A stretch of 64,000 bases of DNA. It comes from Phytophthora vignae f. sp. vignae (Eukaryota; Oomycota; Peronosporomycetes; Peronosporales; Peronosporaceae). The notes beneath the pieces are model-generated. The model was not told where the DNA came from. It saw nothing but the letters and a program-made list of their open reading frames with translations, and did not search any database. The position numbers and the translations under genes are program-made. This document shows positions 1 to 11,129 of the stretch, piece by piece (the stretch's first letter is position 1; each line of letters opens with the position of its first letter). Where the stretch lies: the NCBI GenBank assembly GCA_016169955.1, contig JABJUM010000059.1, positions 1 to 64,000 on the forward strand, given 5' to 3'.

Positions 1-273
1 GTGTAGCTGCAGCAAACCCGAAGTGCGACCGCGCAGTACTCTCCTTAGCGAATCCAGCGCCGAGCAATTCAAGCAAACGACCAAATTACAGCAGGTTGAA
101 GTTCCTATTGCCTTGCTTTTTTTACGATTTATGACGGTCATGAATGTTAATACTCAGGAATGCAGTAGAATAAGCTCCTGGTTTGGCGACGCAGCAGACC
201 TTTGTCTCAGCACCTCGACAGACTACTACATGTTTCCGCGTCACAACTGAGGTTTCTAACAGCAATACGATTT

Positions 274-321
274 CTATCGATAGGTAGAATCTTATTGTTG
301 TTAAATTCCTATCGATAGGTA
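274..321. repeat. Pair of 13-bp direct repeats, each holding a 10-bp palindrome
   Basis: CTATCGATAGGTA occurs at 274-286 and again at 309-321, 35 bp apart start to start. Each copy contains the self-complementary CTATCGATAG. The function is unknown. It could be a protein-binding pair or chance in AT-rich DNA. A related TTATCGATAGGT lies near 4272. Confidence 0.5.
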
Positions 322-1845
322 CATTAATCTAACAGAAACTATTAGCCCCTGAAAACATTTCTACCTATAAAATATTCGGCGTGGGAGGATCTACTGTGTT
401 TGCTGAGCGGTCAAATTGGGACAGGGTCGGTCCCGTTAAATGCTTGCAGTTTCAGAACTGGAGTGATCCTAAAAATCCCTCGCAACTGTACTCATTTTTC
501 AGGGCCTGGTGAATGGTACCGATAACTGACTTTTTGTAGGCCAACAACAACTCTAGTCCCATCCATAACTAAAATAAAGCAATTAACGTTAGAATAAGGG
601 CAAAGCTATTTCTGTTTGGGTACACATGACCCTTTAGGGAGCCATAACATCGGGTTTAAATTTCCTGATCGTAAGCCTACGATCAGTCTAGCTGATTCAT
701 AGGCATAAACAGAACAGAATGGTCGTTAAGCGCTAGTGCTGTGGTTGATAGCAATACGCCATACTCATAATTTCAGTCTATCCGATAAAGTTATTACATT
801 TTGTGGTTTAATTAAAGTCGCATCAAATATATTAAATTTGGCCGGTTCTATCAGTTATTGTTACAGTTAATTGAGTGGTTTCGATAAAGAACCTTTCGCT
901 TTAACAGGCATCGCCTCAGCCAATGTACAACAGGCTCGAAAAGTCGATATAATCGATTTGTCAATATTTGCACATGCGTCCGAAGCTTGGGTAATGTGCT
1001 TGCATACATCTAGAAAGCGTAACTACGAAGGCTGGCGCTCATACCACCTTCATCCTAAAACGATCTACGGCAAAATGCGCCATACTCAAACGCAATCATG
1101 CACCCAGCGCCCGAAGGGTCGCAATGAATTCTACCTACTTTCGAGTATAAATCACCTGCTGCTCTGCTGCTGCATCTGTAACTCTCTCACTGCTTACGAC
1201 GTGGGTTTATACTTCTACTAACGGCACTTTGAGTTTTACCGCAATGAGAGAGCAGCTAAAGCGTGTGGGAACGCTACAGCTTGTCAACCGTGATTGCCCA
1301 AAATAGCTTACCGATAACTTACGATACCCTCTGTAATTTACGCTGAAAAGACATCTACATTTCTCAACAACTACTGCACCGAAGGATATCGAAGCGCCAC
1401 TAATAACTTTCTCTAAGTTAGTTCTTTCGAGCAATATAGGCTTTTTCGTTGCTGGCTCTCTTTCTATGAACCTAGTTTTGCGCTTTCTCGGGAAAACACC
1501 CTTTTGGGTGCATTGGCTGAGGCGACGCCTGTTAAGGTGCATTGCAGTGGTTAATCTATAGTTACGGACCGTTCAGACTGGAGAATTGCCACCCTTAAGT
1601 GGTCCTTTAACACTATTGGGTACTAACATTTCTGACAATGGTACTGCCTCCCCTCATAGCGTGACTCACTTTTCATAATTTACACAAATTGCCACAAAAT
1701 AGGTCAAAACTTGGTGTGGTGAGCCTTACGCCAAGCACTTTATTGAACGGCCCCGTTAGCCGCAGGTTTCTATTGCACGGGGGTGTGGGCGCGCAACCCC
1801 ACCACACCGTCTATTACGCTGTCTTTAGCCCCAGTCGCCCCTCTT

Positions 1846-1923
1846 GCTAGGACAAACGGTAGGACAAACCTGAAATCAAGTCAAATTCAGGTTTGTCCTA
1901 CCATTTTTCGCGTTTGCCCTAGC
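1846..1923. repeat. Long imperfect hairpin (fold-back)
   Basis: The left arm at 1858-1874 (GGTAGGACAAACCTGAA) pairs perfectly with 1886-1902 around an 11-nt loop. After an 8-nt bulge the pairing resumes between 1846-1858 and 1911-1923. Weaker complementarity reaches further out (CCCTCTTGC near 1840 against GCAAGAGGG near 1975). This is the shape of a fold-back or MITE relic. No transposase is nearby and no clear target duplication was found. Confidence 0.6.
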
Positions 1924-2466
1924 AAAACGCCTGCTTGGGTAAGTGGTTATTGTTGAAGTGCACTTTATTAGGGGCAAGAGGGATAATAGAGGCTTTTAGA
2001 ATCCCTGGGTTTTAGTGAAAAACGGAATCCAAAAACACGTAGTGGGGTATCAACCTTTTTCGTGTTACAACGCGCGTGTTTCCGGCACCCGCCGAACAGT
2101 ATAATGAGCTGTCATACCGTTCACCGAATTTTAAAATCACGTAAAATAAATCTTAAGAAGTTAATCGTGTGAGGGTCTGTGAACGTGCACTTGCCAAAAG
2201 GTACGTATGCAGCTTCTTACGGAGTTTCACTGCGTCGTTTTGATAAACGGTACCCCTAAAACATTGATAGAAATTTGGGCAACAAATAACGGTACCCACT
2301 TCTACGTTTTTTTACTGTGATTTCATTATCGTGCCTCTAAAAGCCTCTACTAATTTAAAACCCGGTTGCATAAATTATAGGTAATTGTGTATACACTCGC
2401 AGCACATTCGAACTTGGCAGTCTGTGCAACTTTACAGACGCTAGTGCGAACTTTTGAGGCCGCTTC

Positions 2467-2487
2467 GGGGGGGGGGGGGGGGGGGGG
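2467..2487. repeat. 21-nt poly-G run
   Basis: An uninterrupted run of 21 G residues. A similar run of 15 G lies at 29352-29366. Such runs can form G-quadruplexes and are hard to sequence, so the exact length is unreliable. Confidence 0.9.
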
Positions 2488-4882
2488 TCGCCATATACAA
2501 CATTCTATCGACACACAATGCTGTACCACATATACCACAGAAATTCAAACTTTATGAAGTACGTCTCCTCTACCTAACTATGGAGGCCTAGTGTCCAATA
2601 GCTTTGCATTTTGTAGTCGGAAGGTATAACGACTGCCGACAGAGCCTTTATGCCTCAAACTGTAGCTACCCCAATATCAGTAATTACTCTAATTTTGTAC
2701 TGCCAAAAACATTATACGAATTTAAGTGGACCAAATTATAACAACGGAACATGGTACCCGAAATCTCCCGCAAACACATGTGGTACACACAGGGGCCTCT
2801 ATTATAGGTACCTAGCACATCCCATTTTGATCCCGCCATACAAATGGTTGGATAAAACGTGCCATGAAGCGGGGCACGGTGAGAGCCGATAAGGCCGTCT
2901 GAAATATATATATGATAGAATAGCTGCTAAGACAACGAGTTAACGTTGAGTTATGCCTACTATCGTTGAATGGCTGGAGTAAATCCGACAATACTAGGGT
3001 CCTGACATGCTAACTCGCTCTCTTCGTCTGGTTGCTATCGAGTCGATCATGATCTTGATTGACATGCGCTAACTAGTTAGCTATCGTACTAAACTACGTC
3101 TACAATTCGAAGAACATCCCTGCTTTTAAATCGAGGAGCCACAAGTAGCTTTAAAGTTAGCGTTCTTGCTTACCAAACATTCCTACTGCTTCTACTTGCC
3201 GTGCTCTGCAATTCAACCTTGGTTTTAACGCGCAAGGTCCCAATGAAGAGAGCGAGAGCAAGGTCCCCCGAAATCGGTAAGGTGTTGACCGGGGACCTCA
3301 TCAGTAGTTTATTTCTTCCAGTGAGATCCGATCTACTCTTGCATTGGCAACCGCTCCATTTGTTTCGCTTTGCTTTCGACCTGGGGGATAAAGGTTAACT
3401 TAGAGTTAAGCTGCGAGATATGATCACCGGGAAGGATTTGCTCGTTGGTTTAGAACCCTTAATCGCATGCCAAAATTCGTGCAAAGCACAATATTATCGA
3501 CCGTTCGACTTCCACGCGAAGGTTCTTTCTTGAGTACTCGCAAAAAAGTACTATGTCCTTGGCTATGAGTATTGGAATGCGGATCACAAAGCCGCTTACG
3601 AAAAGCCGAAACAGCTTTAAAAAGTGCGCCAATTGGCGAGGCACTCTGCCTCAGTGCTCCAGTGAGCAAATATCCCCCAGCACTTTACAGCTACCGGTAG
3701 GTGGAAACGAAATGAAGAGCAGTACTAGCGAAAAGGGATTCAATGATCATTTTTTTAATCAGGACAACCAACGGTGATTCGACGACTCGATGGATTCTAG
3801 TGAAACGTAGAGAAAGAGGGCCTCTCAGCAATATGGATTTAATGGTAGCGTTTCCTTCATCAATGTATAAATTAGATGAACACAGGACCCAATTTATCAA
3901 TATTATTTGTAATGTTCTACACCTTTTCAACATGGCAAAAACATTCAATACGTCTAAATGTGATATCAAACGACAATACTTTGTAAACCGATATGAAACC
4001 TGTATGGGATATATAGAAATACAGCATGTCTAATATCTATTGGCTGACAGTGAACTGTATCAACCAATCGTGCTCGTATAAGATTGTGGGGCGGTCTCGT
4101 GACGAGACTCTCGTCTCTATTTGCGACAGTTTGAACTTACATTTTGTCATTTTGAAATAGCAATTTGCCATTTTGAAGTTAAAAAGGTGTATTTTTTGCG
4201 AGTACTCTTCGCGCTATCTTTAATTGCGGTGAACCATGCTATTATAGCAAATACCCAAATGTCCCTCGGCCTTATCGATAGGTTCGAGTGAAAAATATCT
4301 TCAAATCGATGATGTCGCAACTCTTAATTTCAACGTTAAAGAGGTGCCCAGTTTGGCATTACCACGTCCGAAAACTACATGAAGTAGGTGATAGCAGTGC
4401 CAGCGTGCTAGGGACACACTCATCGGCGTACACGTGTGGATGCGAGTAAGGCTGATCGGTGATTTAGTTTCAAATCTTAAAAAAAGGCGTCAAATGATTG
4501 TAACATCGCCTTACAGTGCTAATTACGCGTTGCTACGGTCACCAAAACGAGCCAACCAGCACTTCCGTCAATATTTGCAGTGCGGAAACTAAAAAAATGT
4601 TTTTTTTAGTCCGACTACGTTACTCGTAACTCTGGACTCGGCGGAAAATACCAAAAGTAAGGCTGATTCCAAAGGCGGTAAGCTTATACACTTCGGTGAA
4701 CGTTTTTGCATTCGTTCCCTTGATGTTGTTCTATTGGTAGCAGCCGGGTAGAAATCGAACTGAAGGAACGTGTAAAACTGTAAGGCCACCTATCTAGAGC
4801 AGCTTCCAGTACACTAGTCCCGATTTTGCTCATTTTGCTCTGAGGGTGAAGTGCGGGTGAAGCGAATTTCGAAACCTATCTA

Positions 4883-5171
4883 GTACCGTAAACCACGGGT
4901 TCAATGCAACACGTGTATAAAGTTCCTTCCCTATACAAATTGTTAGCAAATTCTGAGTTTTTACCGCGTAAAAACTAAACGAGATCAGTTATCGCATACA
5001 TGTAATTTGGGGATTTGAAAAAACGCGCAGCCTTTTCTATACAAAAGTAAAATAAAGATGGTGTGTCATCCTCATGTATCTAATCCATGCACTGTTTTTA
5101 AGCGACGACTGACACCTTTTACGGTGTTGCACTGAAGCCGTGTGTTGCATTGAACCCGTGGTTTACGGTAC
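4883..5171. mobile_element. 289-bp MITE with perfect 30-bp terminal inverted repeats
   Basis: The left end at 4883-4912 starts GTACCGTAAACCACGGGTTC and its full 30 nt is the exact reverse complement of 5142-5171. The element is flanked by the trinucleotide CTA on both sides (4880-4882 and 5172-5174), the target duplication size of PIF/Harbinger elements. It carries no coding capacity, so it depends on a transposase elsewhere. It lies just downstream (3') of the protease homologue gene. Confidence 0.8.
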
Positions 5172-5324
5172 CTACCAGTACATGTATTGTAAACGATGCA
5201 TTGGGTACCTATCATTGAGTGAATAGCTTAATTAAGCTAACATGAAAATTATCCCCGCCTGGGAGATAGTTCTTAGGTGCTGAAGCGACTATAAAATAGT
5301 GGCACCGATAATCCTAGAAAAGGC

Positions 5325-6194
5325 TCAGTTACGCACCGTTCCAGGCGTGCCCTGCTTGATCGGAAGACCGTGCTTTCCGGGCGTACCCTGCTGCACCGGA
5401 ACCGCCGTCTTGACCTGCTTGGCCTTGATGATAGGGTTAACCCACTTCAGCGCGGAGGACACACGCGAGTAAACGGTGGGAGATCCCTCGTCACCGCAGC
5501 CGTAGCCCCAGTTCACCAAGCCGATGAGCACGTCGTCCTTGTCTCCCGCGCCGTTCTCCTTGATCAGCGGTCCACCCGTGTCAGCGACGCAAGCGTCCTT
5601 GCCAGCAACGCCACCAGCGCACACGTTCGTGGGGTCGATAACGTACACCTGGTTACAGTCGTCGTTGCTCCAGACCTGGAGGTTGACGCCCTGCAGCTCG
5701 TTCGAGACGGAGCCGTTGGGGAAGCTGGTCCAGCCCCAGCCCATGGCCTTCGACCACATGCCAGGCTTGATGTCCGAGTCGTCGGCCTTGGGCAGCTTCA
5801 CGGGGGCGAACTTGCTGGGCTTCTCCAGAGTCAGCAGCGCGAAGTCGTACTCGCTGTTGCCGGTCTTGTTGAAGTCGGTGTGGTTCTGGGCCTGGATGAC
5901 CTTGAGCTGCTCGCCGTCCTTCGTGCCGTTGACGTAGTGCGTGCCGACCGCGACGAAGTCGGGCTTGGCGTGCTTGGTGCACATGGTCGTGGTGAGCACG
6001 TGCGTGGGCGAGATGAGGGCACCGCCGCAGTAGGTGTCGCCTCCGGCGGTGGAGCGGATGCCGACCGAGTAGGTCTTCTGGCCGCTTGGGATCACTCCTC
6101 CGCCCAGGATCAGCTGGCGCGAGGTGGTATCGGCGTCGGCAGAGACGGCAGCGATGGCCATCGAGGCAGCGGCGATGGTGGCGATAACCTTCAT
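5325..6194 (-). CDS. Secreted trypsin-fold protease homologue, catalytically dead, glucanase-inhibitor-like
   Basis: The 289-residue protein opens with a clear signal peptide (MKVIATIAAASMAIAAVSA), so it should be secreted. This start is preferred to an in-frame codon 29 triplets upstream because only here does the signal peptide begin the protein. A chymotrypsin-fold (S1) domain follows with six cysteines in the usual three disulfide pairs. The catalytic histidine motif TAAHC reads TTTMC and the active-site serine motif GDSGGP reads ADTGGP; the aspartate (YDFALL) remains. Two of three triad residues are therefore lost. Phytophthora glucanase inhibitor proteins are known to be S1 homologues without activity that bind host endoglucanases, and I infer a similar role. 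The C-terminus carries two copies of QGTPG in a Gly/Pro-rich tail. No intron is needed. Confidence 0.9.
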   Translation of the reverse strand: MKVIATIAAASMAIAAVSADADTTSRQLILGGGVIPSGQKTYSVGIRSTAGGDTYCGGALISPTHVLTTTMCTKHAKPDFVAVGTHYVNGTKDGEQLKVIQAQNHTDFNKTGNSEYDFALLTLEKPSKFAPVKLPKADDSDIKPGMWSKAMGWGWTSFPNGSVSNELQGVNLQVWSNDDCNQVYVIDPTNVCAGGVAGKDACVADTGGPLIKENGAGDKDDVLIGLVNWGYGCGDEGSPTVYSRVSSALKWVNPIIKAKQVKTAVPVQQGTPGKHGLPIKQGTPGTVRN

Positions 6195-6614
6195 GTTTGT
6201 TGGGCTTCTGTCGGGCTTGGAATGCGGTGTGCAGTTGGCGGCAGAATCCGAAGTGCTGCGACAGGATAATGCAACGTTCAATCGGATAACGACAGGGATG
6301 AATACCGTAAATTACACACAAGAAGCATGGTATGTACCTATACTAAATGTACACGACCGAAAGCAGGGGAAGCTGGGAATGCAGAAGCGCTCTTGGTGCA
6401 TGCGCTGGTGAACAGATTGGGGCTCTTCGAGTGGATTTGAAATCGTGTGGGGATTGAACAAACTCGAGGGCATTTGGCATAAACTTCCACTGGAAGTCCC
6501 AGGTCGTGTGATCGGTGGATAAGCCATATGTGGCTCCGCAACACGACAAGATCGATTTAAGATCGGGTCTCTGGCTTGAACAGTCCGAATTGTAAATCTG
6601 CGGGGGCTTGCTTG

Positions 6615-6897
6615 CAGACAACGACGCAGAAATCCGACACCACTGAATGGCATCCCCCACAGTAAATTTACGATAAATCCCTGTCCGTAACCACTGTAAA
6701 ACGCTGTTTGACACGACATAAACTACACAGAAATGGACATAAAGTACATGGCAGGTGATATAAAGTACACAAAAGCATCAGGTATACAAAGACGTAGTAT
6801 ACTGCTACAACCTGATTGGCTACTGAAGGACTGTTGTACATTGCACAACTTTGTTTGTCGGATTTTTGTGTCTGTCGGATTTCTGCGTCGTTGTCTG
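6615..6897. mobile_element. MITE copy 1 (CAGACAACGACG termini)
   Basis: The first 25 nt, starting CAGACAACGACGCAGAAATC, are the exact reverse complement of the last 25 nt. Its ends and interior (CACTGAATG, ACAACTTTG-like blocks) match the neighbouring copy at 7003-7284, so the two form a small family. The CAG/CTG ends and the TA on the right flank point to a Tc1/mariner-type element. The left flank reads TG, so that TA is lost or mutated. Non-coding. Confidence 0.75.
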
Positions 6898-7002
6898 TAT
6901 GGTCAGAAGCCCGTTATCCTAGTCTTGGATAAGCCTTCCTGTTATTATAGTTGCGGATGGTCAATTCTTTCCCGGATCTGGTATTTTCCCCGAAAATAGA
7001 TA

Positions 7003-7284
7003 CAGACAACGACGGATAAATCCGGGATCACTGAATGCCATACCCCATAATAAAATGCAATGTAATCCCCGTCTGTTTCCACTGTAAAAACACTTTTGAC
7101 CGACATAAAACACACAACAATGTTCATAAAACACACAACAGTCCATATAAAGTACACGAAAGCATATGCTATACAAAGACCAAGTCTAGTGGTCAAATAT
7201 GATTAACTGACACGACACTGTTGTACACTGCACGACTTTGTCCTCCGGATTTTAGTGTCGCCCGGATTTATCCGTCGTTGTCTG
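7003..7284. mobile_element. MITE copy 2 (CAGACAACGACG termini), TA duplication
   Basis: Terminal inverted repeats of about 23 bp start CAGACAACGACGGATAAATC at 7003 and mirror to 7284. TA dinucleotides flank both ends (7001-7002 and 7285-7286), the signature of Tc1/mariner insertion. It shares its ends and interior with the copy 105 bp to the left but differs at several TIR positions that are compensated on the other arm. Non-coding. Confidence 0.8.
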
Positions 7285-7850
7285 TACATGTATCTTACTG
7301 TGTGTTCATATATTAATACTGATTCCAGGAAATACGAAATACATGTACAATCCAGTAGCTCCAATAGTACTGATCAATGGACAAATACGATACAGTTGGC
7401 CTTCTGAAGTTCCTATAATATCGATGAGAGTTTCTGCAGTAGTAACAGTATCCTAGTGCATCGAGATTCCAATAATGCATGTTCAGCACGGGTACACGTT
7501 CAACAACTGCCGTTCACTGCGTGAGATTTGCTGTTCGAGACACTACGCGATGTCACGTCCACGACAAAACAACTGTAAGTATTGTACAGTCTGTACACGT
7601 ACTGCGCGGTGCACACGGATGTATTGTGGCTTGCAGAGATTTTGGCAAATCAGGGCCTCATGTGCCCGATATATCGGGTCCGATTTGTTAAAGTGGCCCG
7701 ATTTGATGACATCGCCATTCTGATTTGTTAGCAGCTACCCGAATTGCCGCTTTAATCTTGCAATTCGGAGGGGCAGTGATTATCTCGGCTCAGCCATAGC
7801 AAATCCACTGCAATCAAGGCTGGATGCAGGCCAGCCTGGAAGTCATTCAA

Positions 7851-8234
7851 TCAACAGTGGCACTGTTGGCGATCGTCAACAGTGGTCAACAGTGCTCACT
7901 TGGTTTATGTATGGGGAGGGGGTGAAACGGCCCTCCCAGGGTTGCTAAAACTAAGCCTCCAATTCATTAACTGTGTGAGTGGTGCACGGGTTTGAGCCCA
8001 GGCGTCAGCTTCACATGGATTCGCTCGTTCTGAGGGGGTGTCGGTGTCCCCAGGGCTTTCGCTGTGAGTGCTTGGGTGTGGTGGTGCAGTCCACACCTCG
8101 GGCGTTTGGAGATTTGACGCCCATGACACCCGTCCCCGAAACAACCTGTACAAAATAGTTTTATTGGCTCTTTTCTAAAATGGTTATAGGGAATAGCAGG
8201 TACTGTTGCCGATCGACAACAGTGCCACTGTTGA
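7851..8234. mobile_element. Probable MITE with imperfect 35-bp inverted ends
   Basis: TCAACAGTGGCACTGTTG at 7851 reads back as the reverse complement ending at 8234, and the complementarity continues inward with two mismatches around CGATCG. Each end also contains its own small dyad (CAACAGTG/CACTGTTG). The interior has no convincing ORF. Target duplication is unclear, so the exact borders are approximate. Confidence 0.55.
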
Positions 8235-8284
8235 TCTACTGTAATCAGTGCCGGCCAGCCTGCCTTGCACGGAACGTTGCCATA

Positions 8285-8836
8285 CAGAAATCTGCCTAAA
8301 TACCGAACGGGTATACAATACATAACCTCATATAACTAATACTTCAAGGTCCAACGACTGGTCGAACGGAGATGGGCAAAGGTACTGATGTAAAAATCCA
8401 GGATACCTTTGTTTGGCCAGAGGTACTAAGCTGTGCAGTTGAAAATTGGCGCGCTTTTGATTGCCTGTGCGGTCTTCTATACCTTTCCACTTTCACATTT
8501 TCAGTCAATGGACCATGGAATAATCTACTTCATCAAAAGGTATGTGCTTTTTGAAAAGATGATGCATGCACTAGATCAACTAGGAGAGGGAGCAGATAGT
8601 CCTTACAAATTAGAGCTACTAACCGCACTGATGTGGTGCGAACACGTTTGGTCAAAGGTCAGCGCTGAAACAATTAGCACTTCTGGCTTCGCTTGGGCTT
8701 GATTAACAAAGCAAGCCTCAAAGTCCTTCTAAACTAAACTAATTCAGTACAGCCTTTTTTATGGTAACGCTGAGATCACTTTATAAACCTAGAGCCCTTA
8801 TATATATCAGGCGTTCGGTACTCAGGCAGAGTTCTG
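8285..8836 (+). mobile_element. Pogo/Tigger-like DNA transposon relic, copy 1
   Basis: This 552-bp unit is bounded by imperfect inverted repeats (CAGAAATCTGCCTAAATACC at the left; CAGAACTCTGCCTGAGTACC as the reverse complement of the right end) with TA on both sides (8283-8284, 8837-8838). A nearly identical unit occurs at 28355-28912. Between the ends lies a piece of a pogo/Tigger (DDE_1) transposase C-terminus: the MDHGIIYFIK block resembles the LQPMDQGII region of that family, followed by HVWSKVSAETI. In this copy the frame shifts near 8470, so it is not functional. The internal deletion leaves only the C-terminal third of a transposase. Confidence 0.8.
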
Positions 8837-9598
8837 TAGTAACATACGCCATGTCGATTTCTTCAGCTGAGGAGGCAGAGCAAACTAGTGAGCAACCTGC
8901 TCGCTGTGCTATCACCTAAGCCATCTCTGTGCCTACTAGTTAGAGTAGATGGGCATTGCACATGGTAGAGCATGCATTGCTTGACTTTACTATGGATGTC
9001 ACTAGCTTTGAATGTTCGATCCCTATTTCAGACTCCTACAGCTCCGACTTATATAAATCGGGGTCCGATATAAAGTTGTAAAGAGAGGGCAAAATCCCTG
9101 CAAGCCACAATATCCATATCCATACAATTAGGATACAGTACAATGCTCGCTCATTTTCTCTCGCTGCGCCTTCGCCAAGCTTCGCTGAATTAGAAGGGAA
9201 AGAACTACGCAGAATTATTTACGTAGGAATTACAGTATTGGTGAAGTTCTGGACTAACAAGTACTCGTGTTACTAATATTGGTCCGAAGTGTGTTGGCCC
9301 AATTTACAGTATCATGCAGCATATATGTACTGTGGCCGTATCTGTGTAGCCACCCGGACCCGGTCTTATACTAGGTTTTGTATAAGGTCGGACCCCTGCG
9401 ACATATTTGAAATACGAGGGAACGACGGCTTGCATAATAACTCGACCTCTTCTCTATTGCAGAATAAATCGACCACAACTTGCGTAATAACTCGACCTCC
9501 TCTCTATTGCAGATTAACTCGACCATAGAATCATATTGACGTAGGGCGACTGCGCTGTCAACGAGGTGCGCACTATTAGAGGGATCAATTGACACAGT
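8837..9598. other. No gene seen
   Basis: No ORF with recognisable content. There is a short near-duplicate of ACTCGACCTCTTCTCTATTGCAG at about 9441 and 9496, spaced 55 bp, but no larger structure could be assigned. Confidence 0.5.
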
Positions 9599-11129
9599 TT
9601 ATTCAATCACAGTTACCTTGAGCCAATCCTTCTGCAGTGCCTCGAGTAGTGCCGAGCGCGAGCGTCCTGCCTTGGTCACATTGAAGCTGCCGCTTGTCAT
9701 TGATTTTATCTTCTCTGCTACTGAGTCGGGGCTTTTTTCAGAGATGAACCGGGCTACCTTGTGCATGTAGTGTAACATATACACGCCACAGTCCAATGAA
9801 TTCGATTGAAGAGGACTTGTCTTGTACGCTAACAGTTGTGGCGCCGCACTGGTTTCTCGACTACATTTTTTCGCCTCGCGAGTTAAGAACCATGCCAGCG
9901 TATCCAAAACAGATGCCGAGTTGTGATAACCGCGTAGCGAGTTGATGTGGTAGCAGATCGTTCCAGTAGATTTCAGCGGGTTCTCAATGATGACGAAGCT
10001 GTAGTGGTCTGCACCGCTAATAGGCAGCAACACAAACTTGTGCGCCGTCCAGTCAAAGCTACCAGTCACCTCATCTGGAACATCTTCACCATTTTTTCAC
10101 GGCAATACGCGTTTGCGATCTCCAAGTAAAACGAGGTCCCCAGCGGCAAAACCAATCCGTCCACCTTAATCATGTGCTTATAAATGAGGCTATCCACCAC
10201 GCGAGATATCAGCCATTCCCCGGGCAACAAACTGTCCAAGTCTTCTTGGTACAGCGGAATTCGAATAATTTCACCGTGCTTGTTCCCAGCAAGCTGATGC
10301 ACCACAGTCATAATCGGCTCGTCCCGATTTTTTCTTTTAGGGGACGTACCGTACCTTTCTGTTCAGGTTTATTACCTGACTGGGATTTAACTTGTTCTTG
10401 GTTCTGTTCAATAATCGCATCGCCGACGCTCTCCTCCCTGATATCAGACCCGTTTTCAACATCGATATTTTCGGAATGCCCGTGCAAATTATTTGTGGCA
10501 CCCGAACCCTTATTTACGGGTCCGTTCGCGGATGGTTCGGCTGATTCATCGTTGCTTGAGTCCTTCCTGGGGCCATTTTCGTCTTCACTTGCCTCGTCGT
10601 CTTCACTTGGCTCCTCGTCTTCACTGGACGCGTCTTCTTCTCGTGGCTCGACATCCCCACTTGGCTGGCTGACTTGGCTTTGCTGTCCCACTTGGCTTGG
10701 CTGTCCGACCGGTTTGTTCTTATAATCGCTGATAAAGCGTGAAATCCACGACTCTTGCGTTCCCGTCTTCAATATTGCGAATTCAGGGATATTATTTTTC
10801 GCGTAGCTTAGAAGCTCGGAGAAGGTGCACGTGCCGCCATCCTCGTGACACGAATCATAGAAATTAAGGACGCGTAGCTCGTAGGGTTTAAGTCGCTTCT
10901 TCTTGCCAGCTCCCTTCTTGCGAAACGCGTCTCCAAGGGCTTCCACAGCAGCAGGATCGTCAAGCAAATGCCACAGCGCCTTCTTCCAGCCCAGCAACGT
11001 CCCCTTCGCTACCTCCAGCCGCTTTGCAGCCTCCTTCACGGTCCATTTAGGGTTGTCTCTCCACTCCTTGAGCTTGCAGATCTTCGTGGCGGTAGGCACT
11101 TGCTTAAGGCGCCGTCTCTCCTTCCCCAT
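9599..11129 (-). pseudogene. Helix-turn-helix plus Ulp1/C48 cysteine protease gene, frame-broken
   Basis: Three consecutive minus-strand frames form one protein. The first (11129-10308) starts MGKERRRLKQ and holds a probable HTH (ICKLKEWRDNPKWTVKEAAK), a basic stretch, then a long acidic Ser/Glu/Asp linker. The second (to 10066) has the Ulp1 entry motif LPGEWLISRVVDSLIY. The third (to 9599) has the protease core: His in HYSFVII, Asn where Asp is usual (INSL), then Gln and catalytic Cys in SNSLDCGVYML. The first junction can be bridged by a 56-bp GTACGT...CAG intron at 10294-10349, phase 0. The second fits a one-base loss in the T6 run at 10092-10097 (A6 on the coding strand). Ulp1 proteases remove SUMO-like modifiers and are often carried by DNA transposons. 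I infer a transposon-associated gene, but no terminal repeats were found. Confidence 0.7.

Larger units (their letters stand above)
1..4879. other. Gene-poor left end, no convincing gene
   Basis: No open frame here shows a recognisable domain, signal peptide or conserved motif. The longest frames (about 60-120 codons, such as 871-1221 and 3743-4033) have no recognisable domain, overlap others on both strands, and some lack an ATG. The stretch has many homopolymers and short dyads, as expected of old decayed transposon DNA. Two frames at 3553-4033 lie end to end on the plus strand and could be a relic, but I do not recognise either. Separate entries cover a direct repeat, a long hairpin and a poly-G run inside this stretch. 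Confidence 0.6.

Noticed and set aside
871..1221. 116-residue open frame
   Set aside because: Starts with a non-ATG codon, lacks any motif and lies in decayed AT-rich DNA.
3553..4033. Two end-to-end plus-strand frames as a possible gene
   Set aside because: No recognisable motif, overlapped by antisense frames of similar length; kept only as a remark in the gene-poor entry.
5370..6269. 299-residue open frame antisense to the protease homologue
   Set aside because: A mirror of GC-rich third positions in the real gene; Val/Arg/Gly-rich without any domain.
10066..10129. A second intron to join the last two Ulp1 frames
   Set aside because: The available GT...AG pairs give 15-34 nt, too short; a one-base homopolymer change explains the shift better.
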